From Kitasatospora sp. NBC_01246 (GTDB lineage Bacteria; Actinomycetota; Actinomycetes; Streptomycetales; Streptomycetaceae), in assembly GCF_036226505.1 (NCBI RefSeq), contig NZ_CP108484.1, forward strand, positions 1,736,001 through 1,800,000: DNA of 64,000 nt, in the 5' to 3' direction. The notes beneath the pieces are model-generated. The model did not search any database, was not told the origin of the DNA, and saw nothing but the letters and a program-made list of their open reading frames with translations. Each line of letters opens with the position of its first letter. Within the stretch, counting starts at the first letter, position 1. Shown piece by piece: positions 1-9,745 of the stretch. The translations under genes and the position numbers were made by a program.

Positions 1-149
1 CGGCCGGGCACCGGCGGCCCGGCGGGCGCGAGGGCGTGAAGTTCTCGCTACTGGCCGGCGGCGCCTACCCGGCCTTCGAGATGGCCAAGCTCTCGCACAT
101 CGCCAAGGGCACCCTCACCGGCTCGGCCCGCCGCCGGGCCTCGGCCTGA
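1..149 (+). CDS. C-terminal fragment of an unidentified protein
   Basis: An open frame enters from the left edge and ends at the TGA at 147-149. Only about 48 C-terminal residues are visible, including a stretch reading VKFSLLAGGAYPAFEMAKLS and ending in an Arg/Ala-rich tail. Codon use (G/C at third positions) is that of a real gene of this genome. I do not recognise the family from this tail. A 160-bp gap separates it from the next gene. Confidence 0.5.
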   Translation, partial: AGHRRPGGREGVKFSLLAGGAYPAFEMAKLSHIAKGTLTGSARRRASA

Positions 150-311
150 CCCGGACGGCATCCCGGCGGCAGGAGACCGGACGTCCGTCCGGCGGAGCCG
201 GCGTGCGGCCGACACTCCGTCGGCCGCACGCCGGGGTGGCCCGTACCGGGCGCGCCGTCCGGCTGGGATGATCGGCGGCGGTACGCCGAGCCCACCCCCG
301 GGAGGACCCAC

Positions 312-3206
312 GTGAGCCGACCGTCCGCCGCCCCCGGCGCCGACCTCGCCCGGGAGCTCGCCGCGACCCTGCGCGGCGACGTCCGCTTCGGCGCCGCCGA
401 GCGCACCGTCTACAGCCACGACGCGTCCAACTACCGCCACCTGCCGCTCGGCGTGGTCAAGCCGGCCGACCTCGACGACGTCCGGACGGCCGTCGCGCTC
501 TGCCGGCAGTACGGCGTACCGGTGGTGCCGCGCGGGGCCGGCACCAGCATCGGCGGGCAGGCGATCGGCCCGGGCGCGGTCGTCCTGGACTTCCGGCGCC
601 ACCTGGGCGCGGTGCACGGCGTGGACCCGGAACGCCGCACCGCCCGGGTCGAGCCGGGCGCCGTGCTGGACCACCTCCAGCGGGCCGCCCGCCCGCACGG
701 CCTGCGCTTCGGGCCGGACCCGTCCACGCACAGCCGGTGCACCCTCGGCGGCATGATCGGCAACGACTCCTGCGGCGCCCACTCCGTCCTCTGGGGGCGC
801 ACCTCCGACAACGTCGAGTCCCTCGACCTGCTGCTCGCCGACGGCACCGAACTCACCGTCGGCGGCCCGCTCGGGCCCGCCGAACGCACGGCGCTGCGCG
901 CCCTGCCCGGGCGCGCGGGCCGACTCCACCGCGACCTCCAGGACTTCACCGACCGCAACCTCGCCGTGATCCGCCAGGGCATGCCGGACCTGCCGCGCCG
1001 CACCTCCGGCTACCCGCTGGACGCCCTGCTCCCCGAACGCGGCCACCACCTCGCCCGGGCCCTCACCGGCACCGAGGGCACCTGCGCGCTGCTGCTCGGC
1101 GCCACCGTCCGACTGGTCGAGGACCCGCCCGCCCGCGCCCTGGTGGTGGCCGGCTACCCGGACGAGACGGCCGCCGCCGACGCGGTCCCCGCCCTGCTGC
1201 CGCTGCGCCCGCTGACCGTCGAGGGCATGGCCGCCGACCTGATCGCCGCGCTGCTCGCCGCCGGACCGCGGCCGCCCGCACTGGACCGGCTGCCCGAGGG
1301 CGCCTGCTGGCTCTTCCTGGAGACCGCCGGCGCGACCCCCGCCGAGGCCCTCGACGCGGCCCGGCGGCTCGCCGACGCCGTCCGCCGGGAGCGCTCCGCC
1401 ACCACCTCCGTCGTCACCGACCCCGGCGAGCAGCGCCAGCTCTGGGGCGTGCGCGAGGCCGGCGCGGGGATCGTCACCCGGCTGCCCGACGGCGGCGAGG
1501 CCTGGCCCGGCTGGGAGGACTCGGCCGTCCCGCCGGAGCGGCTCGGCGACTACCTGCGCGACCTGCGGGCGCTGCTGCGCCGCCACCACCTGCGCGGCGT
1601 CCCGTACGGGCACTTCGGCGAGGGCTGCGTCCACCTGCGGATCGACTTCCCGCTCACCGCGCCGCACGGGCCGGCGGTGTTCCGGGAGTTCCTGGAGCAG
1701 GCCGCCGACCTCGCGGTCTCGTACGGCGGTTCGCTCTCCGGTGAGCACGGCGACGGGCAGGCCCGCGCCGAGCTGCTGCCCCGGATGTACCCGCCCGGGA
1801 TCATCGCGCTCTTCGGCGAGTTCAAGCGGATCTGGGACGCCGACAACCTGCTCAACCCGGGTGCCCTGGTGGACCCGCGCCCGCTCGACGCCGACCTGCG
1901 GCTGGCCGGGCCGGTACGCGCGCTCCCGCTCGCCCTCCCGTACGCGCAGGACGACGGCAGCCTCGCCAAAGCCGTGCACCGCTGCGTCGGGGTGGCCAAG
2001 TGCGTGGACCCCGAGACCGGGGTGATGTGCCCGAGCTACATGGCCACCGGCGAGGAGCGCCACTCCACCCGGGGCCGCGCCCGGCTGCTCGCCGAGATGC
2101 TGCGCGGCGCGGAGGGCGCGATCCCGGACGGCTGGCGCTCACCGGAGGTCAGGGAGGCGCTGGACCTCTGCCTCGGCTGCAAGGGCTGCGCCGGCGACTG
2201 CCCGGTCCACGTCGACATGGCCACCTACCGGACCGAGTTCCTGTACCAGCACTACCGGCACCGCCCCAGGCCCCTGTCGCACTACTCGATGGGGTGGCTG
2301 CCGCTCTGGCTGCGGGCCGTCGCACTCGCCCCCGGCGCGGCCAACCTGATCGCCCGGTCCGCCGCCGCCGGCCCGCTGAAGCGGCTCGGCGGGGTGGACC
2401 GGCGCCGACCGGTCCCGGTGTTCCCGCCCGAGACCTTCACCCGCTGGTACCGCCGTCACCGCGCCACGCACCCGGCCCAGGCCGGCGCCCGCCCCGTCCT
2501 GCTCTGGCCGGACACCTTCTCCGACCACCTCCAGCCGAACGTGCTGCGCGCCGCCGTCGAGGTGCTCTCCCACCTGGGCTTCGACGTCCGGCTGCCGGAC
2601 GGCCCCGTCTGCTGCGGGCTCACCTGGTACTCCAGCGGCCAGCTGGGCACCGCCCGGCGGGTGATGCGACGCAGCCTGCGCGCGCTCGCCGCCACCGGGC
2701 TGCCCGCCGACACCCCGGTGGTCGGCCTGGACCCGAGCTGCACCGCCACCCTGCGCGAGGACCTGCCCCGGCTGCTCGGCGCCGACGGCCGCCCGCTCGC
2801 CGAACGGACGCGCACCTTCGCCGAGTTCATCGACCAGTACGCGCCGGACGCCCCGCTCCCCCGGCTCCCGCTGGACGCCGTCACCCAGACCCACTGCCAC
2901 CAGCACGCCGTCCTCGGCACCGCCGCCGACCGCCGGGTGGAGGCCCGCACCGGTCTGCGCAACCGCGTCCTCGACTCCGGCTGCTGCGGGCTGGCCGGCA
3001 GCTTCGGCTTCGAGCGGGGCCACTTCGAGGTGTCCGTGACGATCGCCGAACGCGTGCTGCTGCCCGAGCTGCGAGCGGCGGCCCCGGACACCGTCGTGCT
3101 GGCCGACGGCTTCAGCTGCCGCACGCAGATCGCCCACCTGGCCGAGGGCCGCCAGGCCCTCCACCTCGCCGAACTGCTGCAGCGGGGCCTCCGGGAGCAG
3201 CGCTGA
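312..3206 (+). CDS. FAD-binding and (Fe-S)-binding oxidoreductase (D-lactate/glycolate dehydrogenase type fusion)
   Basis: Protein of 964 residues, GTG start with GGAGG at 301-305. The N-terminal half is a PCMH-type FAD-binding domain (VVPRGAGTSIGGQAIGPG near residue 75, then GGMIGNDSCGAHS) followed by an FAD-linked oxidase C-terminal domain (PYGHFGEGCVHLRIDF). The C-terminal half is GlpC-like: a Cys-rich ferredoxin stretch ending VMCPSY, a classic CLGCKGCAGDCP cluster motif, and two CCG-type motifs (VCCGLTWYSSGQ, SGCCGLAGSFG). Such fusions oxidise 2-hydroxy acids, probably D-lactate or a relative, and pass electrons to the membrane quinone pool. The substrate cannot be read from sequence. 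It stands alone, convergent with the CBS gene 26 bp away. Confidence 0.9.
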   Translation: MSRPSAAPGADLARELAATLRGDVRFGAAERTVYSHDASNYRHLPLGVVKPADLDDVRTAVALCRQYGVPVVPRGAGTSIGGQAIGPGAVVLDFRRHLGAVHGVDPERRTARVEPGAVLDHLQRAARPHGLRFGPDPSTHSRCTLGGMIGNDSCGAHSVLWGRTSDNVESLDLLLADGTELTVGGPLGPAERTALRALPGRAGRLHRDLQDFTDRNLAVIRQGMPDLPRRTSGYPLDALLPERGHHLARALTGTEGTCALLLGATVRLVEDPPARALVVAGYPDETAAADAVPALLPLRPLTVEGMAADLIAALLAAGPRPPALDRLPEGACWLFLETAGATPAEALDAARRLADAVRRERSATTSVVTDPGEQRQLWGVREAGAGIVTRLPDGGEAWPGWEDSAVPPERLGDYLRDLRALLRRHHLRGVPYGHFGEGCVHLRIDFPLTAPHGPAVFREFLEQAADLAVSYGGSLSGEHGDGQARAELLPRMYPPGIIALFGEFKRIWDADNLLNPGALVDPRPLDADLRLAGPVRALPLALPYAQDDGSLAKAVHRCVGVAKCVDPETGVMCPSYMATGEERHSTRGRARLLAEMLRGAEGAIPDGWRSPEVREALDLCLGCKGCAGDCPVHVDMATYRTEFLYQHYRHRPRPLSHYSMGWLPLWLRAVALAPGAANLIARSAAAGPLKRLGGVDRRRPVPVFPPETFTRWYRRHRATHPAQAGARPVLLWPDTFSDHLQPNVLRAAVEVLSHLGFDVRLPDGPVCCGLTWYSSGQLGTARRVMRRSLRALAATGLPADTPVVGLDPSCTATLREDLPRLLGADGRPLAERTRTFAEFIDQYAPDAPLPRLPLDAVTQTHCHQHAVLGTAADRRVEARTGLRNRVLDSGCCGLAGSFGFERGHFEVSVTIAERVLLPELRAAAPDTVVLADGFSCRTQIAHLAEGRQALHLAELLQRGLREQR

Positions 3207-3232
3207 CCGCCCGGTGGGAGCGGCGCGCGACC

Positions 3233-3697
3233 CTAGACCGCCTGCGGCTCCTGCACCTCCGTCGACCGCGGCGGCTCCTCCGCGCAGACCGCCGAGACGA
3301 ACTCCGCCAGCCGGGCCTGCGGCAAGCCGCGCGCGATGTCCGCCTCGCTGATCATCCCGACCACCTCGTGCTCCGGGTGGTTGATCACCGGGAGCCGGCG
3401 CACCCGGTACTGCTCCATCATCCGCAGCACCTGCTCGGCGTCCTCGTCCGCCTCCACCGTCATCGGCCGGCCCTGGGCGATCTCGCCCGCCGTCACCTGT
3501 TCGGGGTCGCGGCCCTCGGCGACGCACTTCAGCACGATGTCGCGGTCGGTCACGATGCCGAGCAGCTTCTGCCGCTCACCGCAGATGGGCAACGCCCCGA
3601 CGTCGCGTTCCCGCATGATCCGGGCGGCGGAGGCGAGGGTCTCGTGCTCACCCACGCACGCCGCGCCCGGGTGCATGATGTCGCTGGCTCTGGTCAT
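3233..3697 (-). CDS. Two-CBS-domain protein
   Basis: 154 residues, ATG at 3697 preceded by GGAGG seven bases upstream. Two CBS motifs are visible: MTRASDIMHPGAACVGEHET through GIVTDRDIVL, and VRRLPVINHPEHEVVGMISE. CBS pairs usually bind adenosine nucleotides and act as energy or redox sensors. The start overlaps the stop of the SPFH gene by four bases (ATGA), so the two are translationally coupled and probably work together. A longer in-frame extension exists but is a shadow of the SPFH gene. Confidence 0.9.
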   Translation of the reverse strand: MTRASDIMHPGAACVGEHETLASAARIMRERDVGALPICGERQKLLGIVTDRDIVLKCVAEGRDPEQVTAGEIAQGRPMTVEADEDAEQVLRMMEQYRVRRLPVINHPEHEVVGMISEADIARGLPQARLAEFVSAVCAEEPPRSTEVQEPQAV

Positions 3698-4692
3698 GAT
3701 CGGCCTCCTGACGTGCCTGCCACTCCCGTCCCTCCATCGTGGTCCGGGCCCGGGGGCGCCGCCACCGGGCCCGGCGCGGGGTGGTCGGGGCCGTTCAGCC
3801 GGCCCACCGGCGACTGCTCCAGCACCTCCTCCAGCGGCGGCAGTTCGAGCTGCTCCACCTCCGGAAGCCGCGGCGGTTCGGCCGGTGGCGGCTCCGCGCC
3901 CGCCTGCTCGCCGCCGTCGCCCGCCGTCCTGCGGTTCACCTCCGCCGCGCTGTCCAGGAACCGCAGCAGCTCGACCGGGAACGGCAGCACCAGCGTCGAG
4001 TTCTTCTCCGCCGCCACCTCCACCACGGTCTGCAGCAGCCTCAGTTGGAGCGCCGCCGGAGTCGCGCTCATCACCGCCGCGGCCTCCGACAGCCGCGCCG
4101 AGGCCTGGTACTCGCCGTCCGCCGTGATGATCCTCGCCCGGCGCTCCCGCTCGGCCTCCGCCTGCCGGGACATCGAGCGCTTCATCGACTCCGGCAGGGC
4201 GACGTCCTTGATCTCGACCCGGTCGATCTCGATGCCCCAGCCCAGCGCCGGGCTGTCGATCATCAGCTCCAGTCCCTGGTTGATCGGCTCCCGGTTGGCC
4301 AGCAGGTCGTCCAGCTCGCTCTTGCCGATGATTGAGCGCAGCGAGGTCTGGGCGACCTGCGAGATGGCGAAGTTGTAGTCCTGCACGTTGACGGTCGCCT
4401 TCACCGGGTCCTCCACCCGGAAGTAGACGACCGCGTCCACCCGGACGGTCACGTTGTCGCGGGTGATGCCCTCCTGGGCGGGGATCGGCATCGTCACGAT
4501 CTGGACGTTCACCTTGCGCAGCCGGTCCGCCACCGGCATCAGCCGCACCAGCCCGGGGCCCTGCACCTGCTCGCGAACCCGGCCGAAGCGGAACACCACG
4601 CCCCGCTGGAACTGCTGCACGACCCGGACGCTCAGCCCGGCCCACACGGCCACCAGTACGACGGCCGCCAGCACCGCATCGAATATCAGCAT
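3694..4692 (-). CDS. SPFH/band 7 (slipin, stomatin-like) membrane protein
   Basis: 332 residues. One N-terminal membrane helix (residues 1-20) is followed by a complete SPFH domain: QQFQRGVVFRFGR, the VDAVVYFRVEDP strand motif, and the slipin-typical EIDRVEIKDVALPESMKRS region near residues 155-175. An Ala/Glu-rich coiled-coil segment follows, then a low-complexity Pro/Glu/Gly tail from about residue 265. Slipins oligomerise on the inner face of the membrane and organise microdomains. It is the first gene of a two-gene unit; its TGA overlaps the ATG of the CBS gene. The disordered tail is longer than in most slipins. Confidence 0.9.
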   Translation of the reverse strand: MLIFDAVLAAVVLVAVWAGLSVRVVQQFQRGVVFRFGRVREQVQGPGLVRLMPVADRLRKVNVQIVTMPIPAQEGITRDNVTVRVDAVVYFRVEDPVKATVNVQDYNFAISQVAQTSLRSIIGKSELDDLLANREPINQGLELMIDSPALGWGIEIDRVEIKDVALPESMKRSMSRQAEAERERRARIITADGEYQASARLSEAAAVMSATPAALQLRLLQTVVEVAAEKNSTLVLPFPVELLRFLDSAAEVNRRTAGDGGEQAGAEPPPAEPPRLPEVEQLELPPLEEVLEQSPVGRLNGPDHPAPGPVAAPPGPDHDGGTGVAGTSGGRS

Positions 4693-4851
4693 CGCGGTCT
4701 CCTCGCGCGCACCACCGCCCCGGCGGTCGCCGCCCCGGCCCGGCCGGGGGCCGCCAGAGCAGCCGATTCCACGCTACGCCTGCGGAGGCGCCGCCGGAAC
4801 GGGCCGCCCGTGGGCCGCCGACCGCCGGCCGCCGCGCCTAAGATCGTCCCC

Positions 4852-5667
4852 ATGTCCCAGCCCGCAGCCGACGGCCCGGCCACCGACCCCGAGGACCCGG
4901 GCCACCCCGTCGCGGCCGCCGCCCGCACGGCCACGGTCTCCGCGCTGGACGCCGTCGTCACCGGTTGCCGCGCCTGTCCCCGCCTGGTCGAGTGGCGCGA
5001 GGCGACGGCCCGCACCAAGCGCCGCGCCTACCTGGACTGGGACTACTGGGGCCGCCCGATCCCCGGCTTCGGCCCGCCCGACGCGCCGCTGGTCCTGGTC
5101 GGCCTCGCCCCCGCCGCGCACGGCGGCAACCGCACCGGCCGGATCTTCACCGGCGACCCGTCCGGCGACCTGCTCTACGCCACGCTCCACGCGCTCGGGC
5201 TGGCGAACCGCGCCGAGTCCGTCCGGCACGGGGACGGCCTGCGCCTGCACGGCGTCCGGATCACCGACCCGGTGCGCTGCGCGCCGCCCGACAACAAGCC
5301 GACCACCGCCGAACGGGACACCTGCCGCCCGTGGATCACCCGCGAGCTGGAGCTGCTGCGGCCGACCGTGCGGACCGTCGTGGCGCTCGGCGGCTTCGCC
5401 TGGCAGGCGCTGCTCCCGGCGGTCGCCGCCGCCGGCTGGCGGGTGCCCCGGCCCCGGCCGGTCTTCGGCCACGGCGCCCGGGTCGCCCTGCCGGCCGCCG
5501 ACGGCGGACCGCCGCTGGAGCTGTACGGGTGCTACCACGTCAGCCCGCGCAACACGAACACCGGCCGGCTGAGCACCGTCATGCTGCGCGAGCTGCTCCG
5601 CGAGGCCGCCCGTTCGGCCGGTCTGGACCCCCTCCCGGAGCGCCCGGTCGCCGGTGGGGAGCCGTAG
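4852..5667 (+). CDS. Uracil-DNA glycosylase, family 5 (UDGb) type
   Basis: 271 residues from ATG 4852. An in-frame GTG at 4810 would add 14 unlikely residues. The N-terminal Cys pair (GCRACPRL) and the later Cys residues (DPVRCAPPDNKP) fit a Fe-S cluster ligand set. The active-site loop GLAPAAHGGNRTGRIFTGD and the minor-groove loop (YHVSPRNTNTGR) are diagnostic of family 5 glycosylases, which remove uracil and some deaminated purines. The usual HPSPRN is here YHVSPRN, a form seen in actinobacterial family members as I recall. Function: base-excision repair in the cytoplasm. Its stop lies 15 bp from the convergent phzE stop. Confidence 0.9.
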   Translation: MSQPAADGPATDPEDPGHPVAAAARTATVSALDAVVTGCRACPRLVEWREATARTKRRAYLDWDYWGRPIPGFGPPDAPLVLVGLAPAAHGGNRTGRIFTGDPSGDLLYATLHALGLANRAESVRHGDGLRLHGVRITDPVRCAPPDNKPTTAERDTCRPWITRELELLRPTVRTVVALGGFAWQALLPAVAAAGWRVPRPRPVFGHGARVALPAADGGPPLELYGCYHVSPRNTNTGRLSTVMLRELLREAARSAGLDPLPERPVAGGEP

Positions 5668-5682
5668 CCGTCCGGCGGCCCC

Positions 5683-7629
5683 TCAGCCCGCCAGTACCTC
5701 GGTCAGCAGCCCGCCGACCAGCCGGACGCCGTCCTCGGTGAGGATCGACTCGGCGTGGAACTGCAGCGAGGCGAAGTGCGGGCCGCGCAGCGCGTGCACC
5801 TCGCCGGTGTCCGCGTCGCGGCTCACCTCGACCAGGCCGACGCCCTCGCACTCGACCTTGGCCTCGACGCTGCGGGCCGCGAAGGTGTTGTAGAAGCCCA
5901 CCCGCTCCCGGACGCCGAAGAGGTCGATCTCCCGCTGCACGCCCTGGTTCGGCGCCTCCCGGCGGACCAGCGGGAGGCCGAGCCGCAGGCCGAGCACCTG
6001 GTGGCTGAGGCAGACCGCGAAGAACGGCCGCCGCTCCCGGAGCAGCGTGTCGATCGTCGACCGCAGCCGCGCGATCTTGGGGTGGCCCGCGCCGCGCGGA
6101 TCTCCCGGGCCGGGGCCCATCACGACGAGGTCGTACCCGTCCGGCGCGTACGGCTCGTCGAACCGGCGGACCGTCACCGCGAGGCCGAGCGAGCGGAGCT
6201 GGTGGTCGATCATCGCGGTGAAGGTGTCCTCCGCGTCCACCACGAGCACCCGGCGACCGGTCAGGGCGGGCCTCGGCCGGGAGCGCGCGGACGCCGGTGC
6301 CAGCCAGAAGTCGGCGATGCCGGTGTTGCGCCGCTCCAGCGCGGCCCGGACGTCCGGGTGCGCGCCGTAGACGGCCGGGGCCTTGGCCGGGGCCCTGGCC
6401 GGGGTCAGGGCCGGGGTCGGCGCCGCCGGGCCGTCCGCCTGGAGGGCCGCGAGCAGGCCCGCCGCCTTCGCCCGGGTCTCGGCCACCTCCTGCTCGGGGT
6501 CGGAGTGGCGCACCAGGGTGGCACCCACCCCGATCCGGACCCGGCCCGCGTCGTCGATGTCGGCCGTGCGGATCAGGATCGACGAGTCCAGCGCGGGTCC
6601 GCCGTGCTCGTCGCGCCCGATCAGCGCGACCACCCCGCTGTAGTAGCCGCGCCCCTGCGGCTCGTACCGGCGGATGACCCGGCAGGCGCTCTCCAGCGGG
6701 CTGCCGGTGACGGTCGGGGCGAACAGCGTCTCGCGCAGGATCTCCCGCGGATCGCGGTCGGTGCGCCCCTCGATGAAGTACTCGGTGTGCGCCAGCCGCG
6801 CCATCTCCTTGAGGTACGGGCCCACCACCCGGCCGCCCTCCGCGCAGATCCGGGCCATCATCTTGAGTTCCTCGTCCACCACCATGTACAGCTCGTCGGC
6901 CTCCTTGCGGTCGGCCAGGAAGTCCATCACCCCGGGCAGGGTCGGGCCGGACTGCGGGTACCGGTAGGTGCCGCTGATCGGGTTCATCACGGCCTTGCCG
7001 CCGGCGAGGCTGAGGTGCCGCTCCGGGGTGGCGCCGACGAACGTACGGGCGCCGGTGTGCACGATGAAGGTCCAGTAGGCGCCCGACTCGCCCCGCACCA
7101 GCCGCCGGAAGAACGACAGCGCGCTGTGCGTGGTGTAGCCGGTGATGTCGGCGAGGAACGAGCGCTTGATGACGAAGTTCGCGCCCTCGCCCCGGCCGAT
7201 CTCGTCGCCGACGACCCTGCGCACCGTCCCGGCGTAGGTCTCGTCGTCCACGTCGAAGTGGCCGCCGGCCAGCGTGATCGGCACGTCCGGGAGCCGTCGC
7301 AGCACCTCGGCCAGCGGCAGCACGCCCTGGTCGGTGACGGTCATCGCGATCAGCGGCTCGCCGTCGTCGGCGCAGGCGTAGCCGCGCTCGGCGATCTGCC
7401 GGTAGGGGACGATCGCCAGCACCTCGTGACGGGCGTCCCCGGCGGCGGCCCCGGCGGGGACGGGGAGCTCGGCGAGCGTCCCCGGCGTCGACACCGTGCC
7501 GACCAGCACGTCCAGCGCGTCCGGCCCGGTCGACTCCGGGCGGTGGATGAGGGCGAAGGGCGGCGGCCGCAGCCCCAGGACGCGGTCCAGCAGGTCCACG
7601 GGGTAAGGCGCCGCCCCGGCCCCGGTCAT
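5683..7629 (-). CDS. phzE: PhzE-type 2-amino-2-desoxyisochorismate (ADIC) synthase
   Basis: 648 residues, close to the roughly 630 of PhzE. Residues 1-430 form a chorismate-utilising domain (TrpE/PabB fold: [62 protein letters not shown]). An Ala/Pro linker leads to a class-I glutamine amidotransferase with an intact triad: C540 (AVCLSHQ), H625 and E627 (QFHAES). It would aminate chorismate at C2 and, unlike anthranilate synthase, retain the enolpyruvyl group to give ADIC. Its ATG overlaps the phzD TGA (ATGA at 7626-7629). The amidotransferase end ([13 protein letters not shown]) looks complete. Anthranilate synthase is the alternative; the fusion order and adjacent PhzD favour ADIC synthase. 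Confidence 0.9.
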   Translation of the reverse strand: MTGAGAAPYPVDLLDRVLGLRPPPFALIHRPESTGPDALDVLVGTVSTPGTLAELPVPAGAAAGDARHEVLAIVPYRQIAERGYACADDGEPLIAMTVTDQGVLPLAEVLRRLPDVPITLAGGHFDVDDETYAGTVRRVVGDEIGRGEGANFVIKRSFLADITGYTTHSALSFFRRLVRGESGAYWTFIVHTGARTFVGATPERHLSLAGGKAVMNPISGTYRYPQSGPTLPGVMDFLADRKEADELYMVVDEELKMMARICAEGGRVVGPYLKEMARLAHTEYFIEGRTDRDPREILRETLFAPTVTGSPLESACRVIRRYEPQGRGYYSGVVALIGRDEHGGPALDSSILIRTADIDDAGRVRIGVGATLVRHSDPEQEVAETRAKAAGLLAALQADGPAAPTPALTPARAPAKAPAVYGAHPDVRAALERRNTGIADFWLAPASARSRPRPALTGRRVLVVDAEDTFTAMIDHQLRSLGLAVTVRRFDEPYAPDGYDLVVMGPGPGDPRGAGHPKIARLRSTIDTLLRERRPFFAVCLSHQVLGLRLGLPLVRREAPNQGVQREIDLFGVRERVGFYNTFAARSVEAKVECEGVGLVEVSRDADTGEVHALRGPHFASLQFHAESILTEDGVRLVGGLLTEVLAG

Positions 7630-8300
7630 GCGCCGGCCTCCCCCGGGCCACCGGCCGCGACGGCGGCCGGCCGGAGCGCGGCGAGGACGTCGTCGGTGGT
7701 GACGACCACGGCGCAGCGCCGCGCCGCGTAGTCCAGGGCCAGCCGGTGGTACTCCTCGGAGAAGTCCGCGACGGCGTCCGCCACCAGGAACGGCTGGATG
7801 TCGTTGGTGAACGCCTCGACCGCGGAGATCAGCACCCCGACGTGCGCGTAGACGCCGCAGAGGACGAGCTGGTCGCGGCCCTGTTCGCGCATCCGGTCCA
7901 GCAGGCCGGAGCGGAAGAAGGCGCTGTACCGCCATTTGGTGAACACCCAGTCGGCCGGGGCCGGTTCGAGCGGCTCGACGACCTGCCGGTCGACCGGGTC
8001 GACCCGCATGCCCGGCCCCCAGAAGTCCTTCAACAGGCCGCGCTCCTCCTCGGTCATGCCACCGGGCTGGGCGGTGTAGGCGACCGGGACCCCCAGGGCG
8101 GCGCCGCGCTCGCGCAACCGGGCGGCGTTGCCGACCAGGTGGTCGCGGACGGCCGCGGGGAACGGCCGCAGGAAGTAGCGCTGCATGTCGTGCACGAGCA
8201 GCACCGCCCGGTCCGGGTCCACGGTCCACCGGGCGGTGTTGCCGGGCAGGTCGGCCGCGGTCGGCATCGGGTACGGCGCGATGGGGGGTATGCCCGCCAT
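7626..8300 (-). CDS. phzD: PhzD-type isochorismatase (forms DHHA from ADIC)
   Basis: 224 residues; ATG preceded by AGGAGAGG. The three catalytic residues known from Pseudomonas PhzD sit at the same numbers here: D38 (VHDMQRYF), Q78 (AQPGG) and K122 (FTKWRYSAF). The family motif [10 protein letters not shown] follows. It hydrolyses the vinyl ether of ADIC to trans-2,3-dihydro-3-hydroxyanthranilate (DHHA) and pyruvate. It is coupled to phzE by a 4-bp overlap and lies 230 bp downstream of the DAHP synthase. No aryl carrier domain is fused, so it is the stand-alone form rather than an EntB-type protein. Confidence 0.93.
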   Translation of the reverse strand: MAGIPPIAPYPMPTAADLPGNTARWTVDPDRAVLLVHDMQRYFLRPFPAAVRDHLVGNAARLRERGAALGVPVAYTAQPGGMTEEERGLLKDFWGPGMRVDPVDRQVVEPLEPAPADWVFTKWRYSAFFRSGLLDRMREQGRDQLVLCGVYAHVGVLISAVEAFTNDIQPFLVADAVADFSEEYHRLALDYAARRCAVVVTTDDVLAALRPAAVAAGGPGEAGA

Positions 8301-8312
8301 GGCCTTCCTCTC

Positions 8313-8340
8313 CTGGGTTCCTGGGTCTGGGTTCCTGGGT
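8313..8340. repeat. Two tandem copies of a 14-bp repeat upstream of phzD
   Basis: CTGGGTTCCTGGGT occurs twice head to tail (8313-8326, 8327-8340), directly upstream of the phzD ribosome binding site on the minus strand. It lies in the 230-bp gap between phzC and phzD. Function unknown; it could be replication slippage or affect leader structure. Confidence 0.6.
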
Positions 8341-8530
8341 CGAATAGCTGGTGGGGCTGGTGGGACCGAGCGCTGTCGGGCGGGAGCGGACGGGCCGCCG
8401 GGTGGGTGGCGCGGGCGGCCGCGCCGGTGGGCCGGTCCGGCGCCGCGGCCGCCGGGGGCGGTGGCGTCCGCTGTGCCGGACCGGGGCACGGTGGCGCCGC
8501 GGGTACGCGGCGCCGGGGCGGCGGGTGGGC

Positions 8531-9745
8531 TCAGCCCTGGGCCGCGGCGGCGCCCACCGGGGTCGACCGGCCGGTCAGCCACCAGGCCGAGACCACGGAG
8601 AGGGCCTGGCCCGGGTTGAGCCGGGGGTCGCAGAAGCTCGTGTACTTGGCCCCGACCTCGTCGATCCGGGCTTCGCTCTGGACGCATTCGGTCACGTCGT
8701 CGGGAGTGGTCTCCAGGTGGAGCCCGCCCGCCGTGCCGCCGGCGTTGCGGACGGCGTGCTGGAACTCCCGCACCTCGCGGGAGATCTCCCGCACGAACCG
8801 GGTCTTGAGGCCGTCCGGCGTGCTGACGGTGTTGCCGTGCATCGGGTCGGTGAGCCAGATCACCGGGTGGCCCGCGGCCTTCACCGCCTCGACGAGGACG
8901 GGCAGCCGCCCGGCCACCGCCTCGGCCCCCATCCGGGCGATCAGGGTGAGCCGGCCCGGCTCGCGCCGGGGGTCGAGCCGCTCGCACAGGGCCAGCAGGT
9001 CGTCGACCGCCATGGTGGGACCGACCTTGCAGGCCACCGGGTTCATCACCTCGGCTAGCAGGGTGACGTGGGCGCCGTCGACCTGCCTGGTCCGCTCGCC
9101 GATCCACGGCCAGTGGGTGGAGGCGAGCAGCAGCCGTCCCTCGTCGTCCCGGCGCAGCATGGGGACTTCGTAGTCGAGCAGCAGTGCCTCGTGGCTCGTC
9201 CAGACGGGCGTCCCGAGGGAGAGGGGCCCGCCGCGGCTGCGCCAGCCCAGGTGTCCCATGACGTCGTAGGCGGTCTGGTAGCCCGTCAGCAGTCTCAACG
9301 GGTCGGGGCGCCGCAGCTCCGGGTCGGGCTCCGGGCTGTTGACCATGTGCCCCCGGTAGACCGGCAGTTCGACGTTCCCGACCCGTTCGGTGGGGTGGGA
9401 GCGGGGCTTGGCGAACTGTCCGGCGATCCGGCCGGCGCGGATCACCGGCTTGCAGGTGTCCAGTTGGAGCGCGCCCGCGAGCAGGTCGAGCACGCCGACC
9501 TTGCGGGCCACGTAGCCGGGGGTGCACTCGGCCGGGTCCTCCGCGCAGTCGCCCGCCTGCACCACGTGGGCTTCGCCCGCGGCGACCCGGGCCAGCAGCG
9601 CGCGCAGGGTAGAGACGTCCTCCGCCTCGACCAGTGCGGGGCGGGTCGCCAGTTCCTTCCGCACCTGGCGGACCAGCGCGGTGTCCTCCCACGGTGGTTG
9701 CTGCAACGCGCTTTCCAGTCGGATATCGAGCAGAGTACTTTCCAC
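8531..9745 (-). CDS. phzC: Type II DAHP synthase (PhzC-like, pathway-dedicated)
   Basis: 404 residues from the GTG at 9745, which has GGAG six bases upstream and reads [11 protein letters not shown]. An upstream in-frame GTG at 9790 is less likely. Class II signatures are clear: metal-binding C67 in [53 protein letters not shown], and [12 protein letters not shown] with SFCDPRLN. It condenses phosphoenolpyruvate and erythrose-4-phosphate to start the shikimate pathway. The short length lacks the N-terminal regulatory extension of housekeeping actinobacterial enzymes, typical of copies that boost chorismate supply for a secondary pathway. It is the first gene of the minus-strand phzC-phzD-phzE unit, divergent from the SDR gene. 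Confidence 0.92.
   Translation of the reverse strand: MESTLLDIRLESALQQPPWEDTALVRQVRKELATRPALVEAEDVSTLRALLARVAAGEAHVVQAGDCAEDPAECTPGYVARKVGVLDLLAGALQLDTCKPVIRAGRIAGQFAKPRSHPTERVGNVELPVYRGHMVNSPEPDPELRRPDPLRLLTGYQTAYDVMGHLGWRSRGGPLSLGTPVWTSHEALLLDYEVPMLRRDDEGRLLLASTHWPWIGERTRQVDGAHVTLLAEVMNPVACKVGPTMAVDDLLALCERLDPRREPGRLTLIARMGAEAVAGRLPVLVEAVKAAGHPVIWLTDPMHGNTVSTPDGLKTRFVREISREVREFQHAVRNAGGTAGGLHLETTPDDVTECVQSEARIDEVGAKYTSFCDPRLNPGQALSVVSAWWLTGRSTPVGAAAAQG

Noticed and set aside
5683-9745. A phenazine biosynthetic cluster
   Set aside because: PhzC, PhzD and PhzE are present, but there is no PhzF isomerase, PhzA/B or PhzG within the window, so phenazine ring formation is not supported here.
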